From assembly GCA_020809705.1 (NCBI GenBank), contig CP085829.1, positions 3,968,001-4,032,000 on the forward strand: a stretch of DNA of 64,000 bases, read 5' to 3'. Below, piece by piece: positions 25,061-35,747 of this stretch. The position numbers and the translations under genes are program-made. The DNA is from Calonectria ilicicola. Taxonomy: Eukaryota > Ascomycota > Sordariomycetes > Hypocreales > Nectriaceae. Positions within the stretch are counted from its first letter, which is position 1. Every line of letters begins with the position of its first letter. The notes under the pieces are model-generated. The model was not told where the DNA came from. It worked only from the letters and a program-made list of their open reading frames with translations, and searched no databases.

Positions 25061-25960
25061 ATGGATCTCGCGTCCCAGTTGGCACTCCTATCAAACGCCA
25101 ACATGGCCGTTGTAGGGAACCGGCGCCTCTATTGCTCCTCTTGTGGCCGGTCACACCGCAGCGAGAAGCCCTGCGTCCCAAAGCGCAACGTTGTCTTCTC
25201 CAACGCCGAGAGCCCCGGCACCATCCATCTGGGCGGCGTGTTCAGCGTCACGGGGCGGGTGGACACGATCCCGTCCAAGGAGGCCGACAACCTCAAAATG
25301 CTCCGGTCCAAGACCACACTCCCTGTTACAGCAGGCATCTGTGGCTGGACCGGAGCCAGCGGTGTCCAGTACAGCATCACCACCTGCGTGGAGGGCGTCA
25401 CCCTGGCACAGGCCTGGTATCACCTTGCTCCCGCTGACCGACGACGCATCGCCCGCCAGACCGGCTACCAAATCTCCAAGCTCCGGAACCTTGTCAGCGA
25501 CCGCGGCATGCGACTTGGGGGCGAGCCCCTTTACAACGGCCTCTTGTTTAGGACGCGAGGAACCGGCCATGGGATCCCTCACGGACCCGTCGAGAACGAT
25601 GACGAGGTCTGGCACGAGATGCTCCCAGGGCTCGACGGCCACTCGGAGGAGACCAAAGCCCACGTCCGGGCCCTGATGCCCCCTTGCCGCCCTTACACCT
25701 TCACCCATGGCGGCCTAACCATGGACAACATCATCATCAGGGGCGGCAACCTCCTTGCCATTGTCGGCTGGGAGTACGCCGGCTACTTCCCCCTGTGGTG
25801 GGAGCATGTGGCGCTGAGGCGTTCGGGCATATGCCAAAGCCCTCAGATCTCGGACGCTGGTGTTGTTTGGAGGGGCCTCCTGCTGAAGGAGATGCCTCAG
25901 TACCCGCAAGCTTGGCAGTTTTGGGCTGAATATGATGGGCTTTGCGACCAGCGACCCTAG
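25061..25960 (+). CDS. Aminoglycoside-phosphotransferase-like protein, predicted pseudokinase
   Basis: A single exon of 299 residues from an ATG in good context (TTCGCCATGG). The C-terminal half has the layout of the fungal APH/choline-kinase-like family: a helix with KEADNLKMLRSKT, a hinge-like TCVEGVTLAQAW, and the catalytic loop FTHGGLTMDNIII followed by LLAIVGWEYAGYFPLWWEHV. In active members the loop reads HGDxxxxN and the metal-binding segment reads IxDWE. Here both aspartates are glycine (GGC codons at about 25711 and 25768), while the loop Asn, the Trp-Glu and the downstream WWEHV region are kept. Catalysis is therefore unlikely. A CxxC pair (LYCSSCGRSH) near residue 25 could be structural. 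Its function could be binding or regulatory. Confidence 0.82.
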   Translation: MDLASQLALLSNANMAVVGNRRLYCSSCGRSHRSEKPCVPKRNVVFSNAESPGTIHLGGVFSVTGRVDTIPSKEADNLKMLRSKTTLPVTAGICGWTGASGVQYSITTCVEGVTLAQAWYHLAPADRRRIARQTGYQISKLRNLVSDRGMRLGGEPLYNGLLFRTRGTGHGIPHGPVENDDEVWHEMLPGLDGHSEETKAHVRALMPPCRPYTFTHGGLTMDNIIIRGGNLLAIVGWEYAGYFPLWWEHVALRRSGICQSPQISDAGVVWRGLLLKEMPQYPQAWQFWAEYDGLCDQRP

Positions 25961-26250
25961 TAGGGGAGGTATGTAGGCTACGGCCATGTGCATGAATCAC
26001 GATGATGATTACACGGATGCTGGATTGCTTTTATTTTTGTTCAAGTAGGCACCCCTAGATTGTCATTAATAAACCGTGTCTCCTGCTATCCCTTTGGCGA
26101 ATTGACCATTCTTGGCCTCCTTGCTTGTTCCCCAGCTTCCCCCCTGGACCTGTTGTGTACTCCAAGTATTCCCACCAAACACTACATATTGCCGTTTAGG
26201 AATCAATTTGTTCTTCTTACCTTTGTTACTATTTAGAAAACTTGGAATCC

Positions 26251-28269
26251 TCAACCCTGTCGGGGGTCTCCTGGTGTGCCTCTGATTGTATCCAATATTC
26301 CCTTCATGAACACGGACTCACCCTTGCGCTTCATGTCTGACTCGAGCTTTGGCAATATGTGCTCTTGACAGACTGGCAAGTACGTAGCCATGTCGCGCAT
26401 GAGCTCGCACGATTTGCGGAAAGTTTCACCATGAGAAAATGACGGTGTGAGATGAAATTCCAATATCGTGGTTGCCATCCAGCACGCATGGACCATCCAA
26501 TACTCATAACGCATTCCGTAGGTTGAGCGATAGTTCCACAGAGTCCCGACGATATTGTTACAATGGGAAAAGATCAGAGAAGTAGGGTTCTGATAGTTTT
26601 CAAACACCAACGACCTCAGGGTCGCGCTCATCGTATATGGCCCCAGCAGTCTGATTGCCAACATATCAACCGACAGCCTCAAAGTAATCAGCTTGCTGCA
26701 CTGGAAGGGGAGCCTGCAACCAAAAACGACTCACCGTATAAATACCGTAGGTGGAAGGGCAACCCAGCCCGCCTTAATCCCGAGCGGCAAAGAATTGCTC
26801 CATGCTATGAGCCGGCTGTATAAATCTTTCGTTTTATCACCTGCGAGAAGAACCCCGTTGCGGTTTGCCCAGACCTGAAGGAGCACCTCCTCAGCCAACT
26901 CGGCCAAGTCGCACTCCAAGTCAACAAATCTTTCGTGGCATGAAAGCCGTGCTGGGAAAGAGTTTGGATAGGGTTCCCAAATCGTGGTCGCCCAGTTGTC
27001 CAAGGATTCATTGCCGGGAAAAGGCCTCGGTAGTCGAGGTTTCTGAGTTCGAATGGGGGCGTTGTGGGCGATACAAATTTTGCTTGGATACCACGTGTTA
27101 GTATAAAGAGCAAAAACCACAAAAGGACTTATACTCACACGTCCAGGCAATAGAATCCCCAAGCTATATATGAAAAAGCTTGGTGAACCTTTACAGGTTC
27201 CCCGTTGTATTTGAATTGGCTTGAAATTTCTCCAGCTCGAAGCCCTGGTATTTTTTGGTAAGCCGCGTACAACTCACCCCGCAGCCAGCTTGCCCTGTCT
27301 TTGTCGCCTGTTAATTCCGCATATCCCCATAAGAGGGCCACCCCTTGCAGGAACGTCAGGGGTCTGATATGTCTGTCGGTTTCGATTTCAAGGCCTGCTT
27401 CTTCTACGAATCTCCAACTCATGCGCAAATAATCCTGGGAGTTGTTCCTCTCAAGGTAGAGGAGCTAGTAGTGACACAGTATTATCAGCACATGGGGCAC
27501 CGGCTGAGATGATGTAGGTGACTTACACTAGAGACGGCCAACATGGCATTTATAAGAAATCTGGAGCAGAAATGGGAACATGGCAGGCGGGGTCTCATTA
27601 GCAATTCGTCAAGCAGCATTCCTTTGTAGATAAGTCTTGTGAAGACATTGTCCCAGGTCCAAAACATTGTGAAAAGATGTGTCAAGTGCGCATCACCTGT
27701 GCCGACACGGGTCCACAATGAAAGAGGCAGATTATTTATGCCAGCTTGACTGTTAATTCCAGATACGCTTTGGATGTATGCTTCTGAGTGAACGCCAGGC
27801 AGGTCAGTCAAATTGGGCGGCCCCAACTGAGCCCCGGGCACTGCAGGTGTAGTTGCAGGTGCAGTTGCAGGTGGCGCGACCGCCCATGGCATCTCGTTAT
27901 TGCTGGTTCCGGGTTGCTGAACCACGACGCCGACCGGCTGTGGATCTGGGACGTCGTACTTGCAAGCAAACTTTGTTCTCTGGCAATACCCACATATAGG
28001 TCGCATCCCGTCACACTTGATGACAATCGGGTCAGCCCTGTGGCCAAATGTCCGAAGAGAACAGATGCGGTACTCACCCTTACTTTCTTCAGTCGACATG
28101 CTAGTAGTAGTGTGTTAGTAGATGAAGACTAGAGCATAGAACAGTGAGACCTACTATCACATGCAGTCGCTCTATTTTGTCTAGGTGTGTGAGGCTGCCG
28201 CTGCGCAGTTAAGCCTGGCACGGGTGCCGAAGGCAAAGGGGTCCTTCCTTGCGAAGGTTGTTGAGCCAT
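26251..28269 (-). CDS. Zn2Cys6 transcription factor
   Basis: Six exons (28269-28155, 28100-28078, 28015-27527, 27464-27139, 27082-26735, 26677-26251) give about 575 residues. The zinc cluster is fully restored by two splices around a 23-base microexon: ACDTCRLKKVRC, DGMRPIC, GYCQRTKFAC, with spacing Cys-X2-Cys-X6-Cys-X6-Cys-X2-Cys-X6-Cys. Its second splice uses an AAG acceptor at 28016. A Pro/Ala-rich linker (residues about 75-115) follows, then the helical fungal-specific region (SLWTRVGTGDAHLTHLFTMF, PLTFLQGVALLWGYAELTGD). The cluster binds DNA in the nucleus. The last intron (26678-26734) is set by phase and a weak branch point, so the junction near VFIRLSVDML is the least certain. The target genes are unknown. 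Confidence 0.85.
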
Positions 28270-29090
28270 AGCAAAAGAGATTTTAAATTTGAGGTTTAGG
28301 ATGGCAGTTTTTTTTGGATTTTATTTTAATTTTTTTTTTTTTTTTTATAAAAAATTTGGTTCAAGGACGGAAAATGATGATGGTGAAAAGGAAGAGGAAG
28401 AAAAAAGAGAAAGAGAAAGAGGGGGGAGTGCAGTTGCTTTATGTAAAAATGAAGAGTCGACCCGGCAAGCGCCATGGCAGCTGAATTGCCATGCATATAT
28501 AAAATCACCAGGTAGCATGAAAGCCCGTCATCATGGTCGTCATATATGGCGCATCTGAATGGCTGTCCATCTGTGGGCTTTTGCCAAAAGCCAGTCAGGG
28601 TGATGTAATGATGGAAAGAGAAGCGTAAAATGATGGGTCGAATCCGGGATCTGCTGCTGCTGTCCAATTAACCGCTGGAGCGGCAAGACACCGGTTTACG
28701 CTTTTCTTTCTTTTTTGGGGTGAGGAGACTCTTTTCTGAAACCGAGCCAAACATGATCAACAAACTGTTTGAGACACCCACCCGCCACCCAAATCCTGAC
28801 GCCTCTCCCTGGCCAATCCTCTTGTCCCGATGTCATTCCGCTATGCGCCTCAATCACCTCCACTCGGCCCTCTCAAGTATACTTCGTATAGCTTATGCCG
28901 TCGCCTATTCTGAATACCTTCACTGTTATACAGGCGGACCTCCGCAAAGAGTAACAACTTTCTATATAAGTGGCTGGCTGAAATACTATGATTACAACAC
29001 CTCGATTGTTGGCCATCTGTTGGGGCGGGTGTGGTGGGCTTAAAACTAACATCAATAGCTCAATGGTGGGCTCTCGTCTTGGATGCAGCC

Positions 29091-29531
29091 TTAATTGCCG
29101 TTTTTCGAGTTGCTTCCACCAAACTCGCAATCGCCCCATCCGCGCACCTCCGAAACATCCGCGACTGTCTCTGGCAGCGTCTGAATGGTTGGAATTGGCC
29201 ACCTGGCCAGTTTGGAGCAGCCATCATGCCCGGAGCTGGCAACTTTGCTCTTCAGCTGATCGAGCCGATCAGTGTCGTGACGCCAAAGGAAACCAGACGC
29301 GAGGGGTGAAAGCATTAGGGCTGACCTCAGAGTCGACAGGTCAAATCGGGACGTGCAGTTTGTACCATAAGTCTCAATGGCGACTTTTCGACGCCTTTCT
29401 ATCATGATGTTCCCCAGACCGCCCTCGAATACAGGTGGAATGGGATGTAGTCGGCCTCCCACGTTGAAAATGCCGGTGTTCCGGATGCGAAGCATCGGCG
29501 TCGCCGAATATTTGCGTCTCCTTTCCGTCAT
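29091..29531 (-). CDS. Doubtful hypothetical ORF
   Basis: An open frame of 146 codons from the first ATG (MTERRRKYSATPMLRI). Composition is plausible but there is no motif, signal peptide or membrane segment, and the ATG lies inside a longer open stretch. It may be part of a split gene or chance. I cannot name a function. Confidence 0.2.
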   Translation of the reverse strand: MTERRRKYSATPMLRIRNTGIFNVGGRLHPIPPVFEGGLGNIMIERRRKVAIETYGTNCTSRFDLSTLRSALMLSPLASGFLWRHDTDRLDQLKSKVASSGHDGCSKLARWPIPTIQTLPETVADVSEVRGWGDCEFGGSNSKNGN

Positions 29532-29679
29532 TTTTGGAGAATTGTCTCTACTTCTGGGGTCTTGTTTGCCTTTTTCTTTCGTTGTAGTTGCCAAAATTCT
29601 TGACGATGGGATATACTCTTGCGCGGACAAGGAATCCCCGTGAGGATTATCCTCTCAACCAAAAAAGTGTTCACTCAAA

Positions 29680-29765
29680 TAATAAATAAATATAAATAAT
29701 AAATAAATATGTAAAATTTTATTTATTTATAAAGTTATTTATTAATATTCTGTTTATTTTAGTGT
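29680..29765. repeat. AT-rich palindromic patch, downstream of the HNH gene
   Basis: AAATAAATA-type units are followed by TTTATTTAT-type units, so the patch can fold on itself. It ends right at the stop codon of the HNH gene (29766). A similar patch lies upstream of that gene at about 31495-31592. Confidence 0.7.
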
Positions 29766-31131
29766 TTAAAATATTCGCTTAGCAGGGTTCCTTTGTAACT
29801 CCCAGTTTACATCTGAAAGAAACTCCTTGCCAAACTCAGGCGTGATGCTATAGTGGACCGTTTCAAGGGGCTCCCTATCTTGTGTCCCAAGTCGCATCCC
29901 TTCAATAAACGGGCTCTTAGCAGCCATGTTTTCAATACAACACATATCGTAGTGATGGCGCAGCGCATTACGGTCTATGGACCGCGGCAATTTGGCAATA
30001 CAGTCATGGTATGGCAGAATAACGTCATAAGGCACAAATACGCGGATTTTCTGAGTCTCGGGATGAATTGAGAACAGGCGTGCGTCAAACAATTCGTGCA
30101 AATGGCTTAGGAGGAGAATGCCATTTCCGGGAGCCCATGTACGTTCCCACGCCTTGCGTAGTCGGCGCGGACTCCATTCGTCCTGATCCAGCTCTTCCTC
30201 CTGGTCTTGAGACATGTCAGGGTCTGGGTACAAATGGTAATGTTGTTGGGGCACAATGTGGCAGGCTTGTAGGGCTGGGCCAATAGCCGGGCTGACACAC
30301 CACGATCGGCCTGTGCGCGATACAGCACATTGGCCGGCAGCAGCAAGACACGACGATCTAAAAGCAGCAATGGTCTGGCGGACAGGGAGGTCGCACCCAG
30401 GAGGACTTACAGTCCTTGAGAAGTCATACTCATCATCGATACCATCCTGGCTTAGTCCAAGGTCCTTATTCGGGGATACAGAGCCTGAGTTGGATCGTTT
30501 GGAAGGAGACTGCGAACCTCGTCGTGCGCGAGCCGTCTTCCGGAGTGGATATGCAGCAAAGCGGGGATCAGAGGATGTTTCCTTAGGTGGTAAGTAGCGG
30601 GGATCAAAACGGCGGGTGGGTTGGAGAATGTGCCGCGAGCACCCCGCTGAGAACTTGTTAGCTTACGGGCGTGGAACATAGTGCAGCGAGCAGACGAACC
30701 AGCGAAATGAGCTGCCATGGGCTTATCGGGCGATAAACTGCAGCCCTTGTGGTAAAATACCTGGTACTGGATCGTGGGACGGTCCTCCGGTGTCAATGAC
30801 GGTCCTTGGGGCGTTGTTGGGACGCGTTGGTCGAGATTCGGGCCCTCGACAAGGGATGGAATAACAGCATCATCCAGTGCTTCATCTTCTGGCATGTTGA
30901 AAACCCCCACGAGGCTAAACGCTAGGCTATCCCATATATCTGTCTCTGCAAGATTGCCGCACTGTATCGAGAAACACAGGCGCATTTCATGCAGCACCTC
31001 TCGAAACGTCTGCGTGGTGGCACCACGGGCGCCTGAAAAGCCCCCGCGAAAACGAGATTGCTTCGCGTCGCGAGGAACTCGAGGTTCCAGCCCTGAGCGC
31101 GCATTGCCGGCGTTACTGTTGCATTAGACAT
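29766..31131 (-). CDS. HNH_2-type endonuclease-domain protein
   Basis: The main body has two exons, 31009-30700 and 30646-29766, separated by a 53-bp intron (GTTCGT donor, CTAAC branch point, CAG acceptor) that keeps phase. The C-terminal half carries the fungal HNH signature: LQACHIVPQQHYHLYP (first His), GNGILLL (Asn), SHLHELFDARLFSIHPET (second His and Asp), then DRNALRHHYDMCCIENM. Such proteins are putative metal-dependent nucleases of unknown role, often multicopy in fungi. The N-terminus is unresolved: an ATG at 31131 starts MSNATVTPAMRAQGWNLEFL but runs out of frame near 31015. Either a 107-bp intron (31010-31116) links five codons to TFREVLHEMR (401 residues in total), or there is a frameshift. 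Adjacent AT-rich patches flank the gene. Confidence 0.75.
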
Positions 31132-31693
31132 GATGTACAGGAGAAATAGGCTGCCGGGGACGCTCCAACAATTCGAACTGAACGCCGGTCGAGAGTGAAG
31201 GGTTGATTTGGAACGGGCTTATAAATGTACAGCTACCTTGTTGGTTGGTGCACAGACCATCCAAAGCTGTAGGAGATTCATACTTGAGGTCCCCACGTGA
31301 CTATTCCGGAAAGACATCTGAACACTCAGGCACCGTCCGTCTTACCGTGGCTCTGATAAAGCATATTCGCATGTCCTCACCCACACAGGTTGAGGGCGGC
31401 AGATTTCAAAAAGGACCAACAATTTTCCGACCGCCACTACAGGACAATCCCTGAAATTTGTACACTGTCTACCTTTTTTTCACCATCTTCCAGCCAAATT
31501 ATAAATAAATAAAGTAAATAATTAATTTATATATGAGGCTTATTATTATTTATTTACTTAATTATTTATTTATTTTCTTTATTTTACCACTAGACTGATA
31601 TCTTCAGGTGGTTGAGTTTTAAGGTGATGAAGCCGGGTGAGATTTGTCTCCTTTCTGATCAAAACGTCATCCCGACCGACAGTCGCATTCACA
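31132..31693. other. Intergenic region between the HNH gene and the 31694 gene
   Basis: It carries the shared upstream region of two divergent genes plus the right-hand AT-rich patch (31495-31592). I see no gene in it. Confidence 0.5.
31495..31592. repeat. AT-rich palindromic patch, upstream of the HNH gene
   Basis: AAATAAATAAAGTAAATAATT is followed after a short spacer by TTATTTATTTACTTAATTATT, an imperfect inverted repeat. It resembles the patch at 29680-29765 in composition and layout. Confidence 0.7.
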
Positions 31694-32630
31694 ATGGTCG
31701 CTGAGGGCATAAGTCACCAATCAATAAATAGCATCATAAAATCTCACCCAGGTGAGAGGCTCCTTGTTCACCCACGGCTCTGGACGCAACGCTATCTTGA
31801 CCTCCTAAATTGCCACTTTACCAACGAGACCCTTTTGCCAGCGCCCCCCCAGGCCTACCTGCAACGACGATGATGGCGCTAAAGTAGATGTTCCAGAAGC
31901 GATGTTAGAACTGGTCCAACTACTTTCGGGAAGCTCTTATCCAGGTCTAAAACAGTATGCCTGCATCAACCTCCTCCGTGACCACATTGGCTTGGAGACG
32001 AGTAGGCAAGTGGATATGATGCGCGGCCCACTACAGTATTGGACTAACCTGATGTAGCAAAATGCTTAAATTTTATTATGCCTTTCATCCCATTTCCTTG
32101 TTCCAAGGCCAACTATTTTCTTTCCAACACGCCGGGTCAGGCTTATTGGCCTATCTGGATTACGTGAATATTCAGAAGAGCCGTCGTAAATTTCGCCACG
32201 GGGTCAACAGGTCGCTTGAAAAGTGGTCTCAAGACCCTTTTATCGCACCCATTTTGATATCCATCGCCCAGACACAGAGATACAATGGCCATCCTGGATT
32301 AAATATCTATACAGTAAGTTTCGTCTCATTGTGGAAAACTTTTAATATTAGGTATTCTAATAAAAATAGGCACACTTGCTAATGACTTGTAATTTCGACC
32401 ATCGAGCTATTCACTTCTATAAAGCAGATGTTCCCGTAGGATTTCTGACCAAGCTTGAGATGCCAAACTCCAGTGGGGCTGCCACGCTTGTTATTGAGCA
32501 CAGAGAGATTGCTTTTGAACCGCACAATGACTTCAAGGATCGCTTGGCTACTGCATTGACAACCTCAGCTAAAAGAAAACGCAAAATTCACATTGATGAG
32601 AAGCCCAATACCAGGCAAAAGCTAGATTAG
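31694..32630 (+). CDS. Unknown-family protein with frameshift and GC-AG intron
   Basis: Three coding pieces can be joined: 31694-32005, 32058-32313 and 32370-32630. The second intron is GT-AG (56 bp). The first is GC-AG, with the strong GCAAGT donor at 32006, a CTAAC branch point and a TAG acceptor, and only this site keeps the phase. Within the first piece the frame breaks at a run of seven C at 31844-31850. With six C the reading continues from ETLLPAPP into DVPEAMLELVQLLSG and on. The C-terminal half looks globular (GGxG-free, rich in Leu/Phe) and ends in a basic tail (SAKRKRKIHIDEKP) that could be a nuclear localisation signal. I do not recognise the family. The break may be a sequencing error or a real pseudogene. 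Confidence 0.5.
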
Positions 32631-33062
32631 TATAGCATAATTGTACACATGACAATAGCTGCACAATTGGTGATTTTTTCCACTCAAAAAACCGCCTCCT
32701 GTCAACCAGATGTGCTAAAAGTGTCCCCAACACCATCCTTGATGAACTTGGACTCACCCTTAACCCTGACACCGACCGTCACTATGACAACTGTTGCTGA
32801 ATTTTGAAAAAGGAAATCATCATAGTTTTTTTTTTTTTTTTTAATTATCATGATATCATGAATAGACTAAGCGTCATGTCGAAGGTTGCCACTAGGCTAT
32901 CTACATGTTCGCCAAAGTAGGATTGAGAATATTCCAACAAATTACCCAACACACAAAATCAAGCCACCAAAACCAAAATAGTCAATTTCCCAGTGACCCC
33001 AAATTTTTCCAGCGATTGAATTGCTAATGCCTACCACCCTTGCTCCTCCGCGGGCTACCATG
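32631..33062. other. Convergent intergenic region
   Basis: 3' side of two convergent genes. A T-run of 18 bases lies near 32826. No gene is supported. Confidence 0.55.
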
Positions 33063-35747
33063 TCAATCCATCTCGTCGTCTGACGACGAGTCGGCTAGAG
33101 ACAGGCGCTCCTCAAATACACGTGCGAAATCTGCCGCCAGAAAATTAATGTCAAACGACCCGGATATGTACCCTGCCGTCGCCGCTTCGGGTTTTGTCAA
33201 AGCAAGGTGCAGGTTCACCATAAGCGGCACATGGATGACCCGCTGCATCTCCTCCTCCGAGATTGCCATCCTGTAGGTCGCCTCCCTGGCCACTTGGTTG
33301 TGATATGAGATTGTTCCCCATGCTTCGTTGATTCGGTTACGCGAAGCATCCTCGGCAATATGGCCATTGGTCGCCATCAATGAAATAAGGGCTCTGGAAA
33401 TGTGCTCGATTACGGGGAATCGCGCAAGTTTCTTGTACCCGTAAAGGCAGAGACGAAAGTAAAAGTCTATGTTCTCACTTGGCTTCTTGTCGAGGAGTGA
33501 AAATGCCAGGTAAAGCAAGCCTATCTGCCAGTTAAACGAGCAGGCCACCGACTCGTGTCGCAGGCGGTAGTCGAGAACAAGGCGTTGCAGTTGCGAGATG
33601 GAAGCATCAACTATAGCGTCGGGTGTGCCTCCACGACCAGTGAACGTCTTCAATTCATACGTCGAGGTTTCTCTCGGTGTCAAAAAGGGCTGGAAGATGT
33701 TTATGACTGCCGAATTATACCAGATGCTGCTTAGTTAGCATCATCCCTCCAAGCAAGCATAGGGAGACTTACTGGAAAATATTGACACAAGGGGGGCTAT
33801 TCTTCTGGTGAACCAGCTCGGGCGGTAGGCTGTCGCCAAATGCCAGCAGTTCGCGGAATTTGAACTCCGCAACCATAATAGACGGCGGCTTGGAAGCTCT
33901 AGCCTCTGGACCGTCACCATACTCGGTGGCAACTTGGTGCATGATGGACCAAAACTCACACGTCTTGCCAAATACTTTGCTATACCACTCGGGAGTTTCG
34001 TTCGGGTCCATCTCGCTCGGTTCGGCTATCTTGCGAGGGTCTCGCGGGATCGGAAGACAAGGCAGACTCCGCGGGCACTCAATGTTGAATTGGAAGCAGA
34101 AAATGGTCATCATCCTAAAAGTTCTAGTCAGTCGCCCACTCCAGAAGCTTCAAGTCAGGGAGCCACTCACATAGCTACGTTGAAAACTCCCCATGCGGTA
34201 TGTGCGGTGGCATTTGCTTCTTCAGACATCTCTGCTTCCTCGGCGGTCCACAAATTGCCCATGAATTCGTACGAGTCTCCTTTGAAGAGGCCCAGCTCGG
34301 ATCCAATGGACAGAGCCTGTTGCAAATAATCTACAGCGTCCATCCTGCCCTGAGCTAGATGTCCGAGGCTAAGAAAGACCCCGGCAGCCATGGTGAGCCT
34401 TGAGGGGATATTTCGTTCCGCCTGCCACTGCCTCTCGGCCTCCATACGAAAATGTCCGACCATGAAATGCGCCGTGGGCTCAACGGTGGCGTAATTTTGC
34501 TAGCGTGAGAAATCAGCAGAGCTCTTTTCACAGACATAAGCGGCGGTTTCCTTACGCATGCCCAATACATGAGCGAGTTTACCAAAAGTGACGAACAGTA
34601 GTTGCCCTTTTGGTTGGCGAGGTCACGAATGAATGGCTCGGCGTGAAATGGCCCGTACAGCGGGTGGTCTGTGTTGAAATAGTACTGAAGCGTTCGAGTA
34701 GCTAGGTCATCGCCAATATCGACCAGAGTCCACGGTCTTAATACAGGACCCACAAGTCGCCGATCAAGAAACTGTGGTGTTGGCGTTGGGGGAGGACTGC
34801 ATACCGATCACACATATTAGCAAATCTGGCTCAGACTCAACGATTCCAATCCAATCCATAGAGCCAGCCCAAAGAAGAACCAATCATTTTACTTACCTTT
34901 CTGGCGATGGAAACAAAGACTCATATGCTTCGAGGCTAATTGCACGCCCACGTTAGCAACGGAATTAGTTGATAGAGCAAAAGGGGGCAAGGGATCCAAC
35001 TGAACTCGTAGACATTGGTCGGAATAGACTCCACGCTATCTCCGGGCCATAGGGCAATTTTCGCAACAGAATCTTCAAGCTGCATCGTATTTAGAGGGAT
35101 ATGGTAAGGATAGACGAACGGATGTCTATCTTCCAGCTCGAGACTCAAGAAGTTATCCTGGCTCAGCAACATCTTTCTCGGCTCCGTCCATTGGTTTAGT
35201 CTCAGGCGCGCCAATATGACGGCCGCATCAGCTGACATCTTGAGCTCCCTGAAGTCATCCTCTCTTTCTTGTGGCATCTTCCTACGAATCATATGAAAAA
35301 CCTGGACCACCATGGCGCTGGCGGGTATGGTTGAAAGCTCACGGCGTCCATACTCACAGCAGCGCGACCATCTGATACATTGGGTGCAAGGCAGTTCTCT
35401 GCTACACTAGAACGGTGTGAGGAAAAACATGTCAAACTGGAGTTGAGCGTAGTAATCAACGGGAGGGATCTCACCCCGGTGTGTTGCCTTCGGCATTCGT
35501 GGCAAGCTACACGGAACGTGCCCGTTCTGCCTCGAGGCTTCGTTGCCCTAGGAGTAGAAGCCCCTGGAGAAGGCTCTGGAGAAGGCTCCCGAGAAGTCTC
35601 TGGAGAAGTCTCTGGAGAAGTCTCTGGAGAGGCCCCTGGAGAGACTGGGATTGTTTGGATGGTCTTGGCGTTAGGATTTTGCCCGCCATTGGCCGTCTTT
35701 GCTTGAGCTTTGGCCCGGGAGCCTCCAGTCAACCTAAGAGGCGCCAT
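33063..35747 (-). CDS. Zn2Cys6 transcription factor with fungal-specific domain
   Basis: Seven exons (35747-35475, 35406-35006, 34935-34897, 34796-34556, 34499-34171, 34114-33773, 33726-33063) give about 762 residues with all phases matching. The N-terminus has a Ser/Pro/Glu/Thr repeat (SPETSPETSPE) at residues about 34-58. The zinc cluster is split by the first intron: ACHECRRQHTGC, SRELPC, TQCIRWSRCC, spacing Cys-X2-Cys-X6-Cys-X5-Cys-X2-Cys-X6-Cys. The helical fungal_trans-like region shows QNYATVEPTAHFMVGHFRME, AVDYLQQALSIGSELGLF and IWYNSAVINIFQPFL. The last exon ends in an acidic tail (SLADSSSDDEMD). It probably binds DNA in the nucleus; its targets are unknown. The 39-base third exon and the last acceptor (two options 3 bases apart) are less certain. 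Confidence 0.87.

Larger units (their letters stand above)
28270..29765. other. Intergenic region with T-tract and AT-rich patch
   Basis: It includes a purine-rich stretch (28380-28430) next to T-runs at 28323-28347, and an AT-rich patch at 29680-29765. Apart from one doubtful minus-strand frame (29091-29531), no gene is supported. Confidence 0.45.

Noticed and set aside
28024..28099. Start of the zinc-cluster factor at MSTEESKGEY
   Set aside because: That frame lacks the first two cysteines. Splicing the 23-base exon restores an exact Zn2Cys6 motif instead.
28630..28700. tRNA-like B-box (GTCGAATCCGG)
   Set aside because: No T-arm pairing and no A-box at a suitable distance on either strand.
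35034..35340. Intron after the zinc cluster of the 33063-35747 factor (donor GTGAGTATGG near 35358)
   Set aside because: The frame runs on without stop through EYGRREL, which is the usual continuation of the cluster, and no acceptor keeps the phase.
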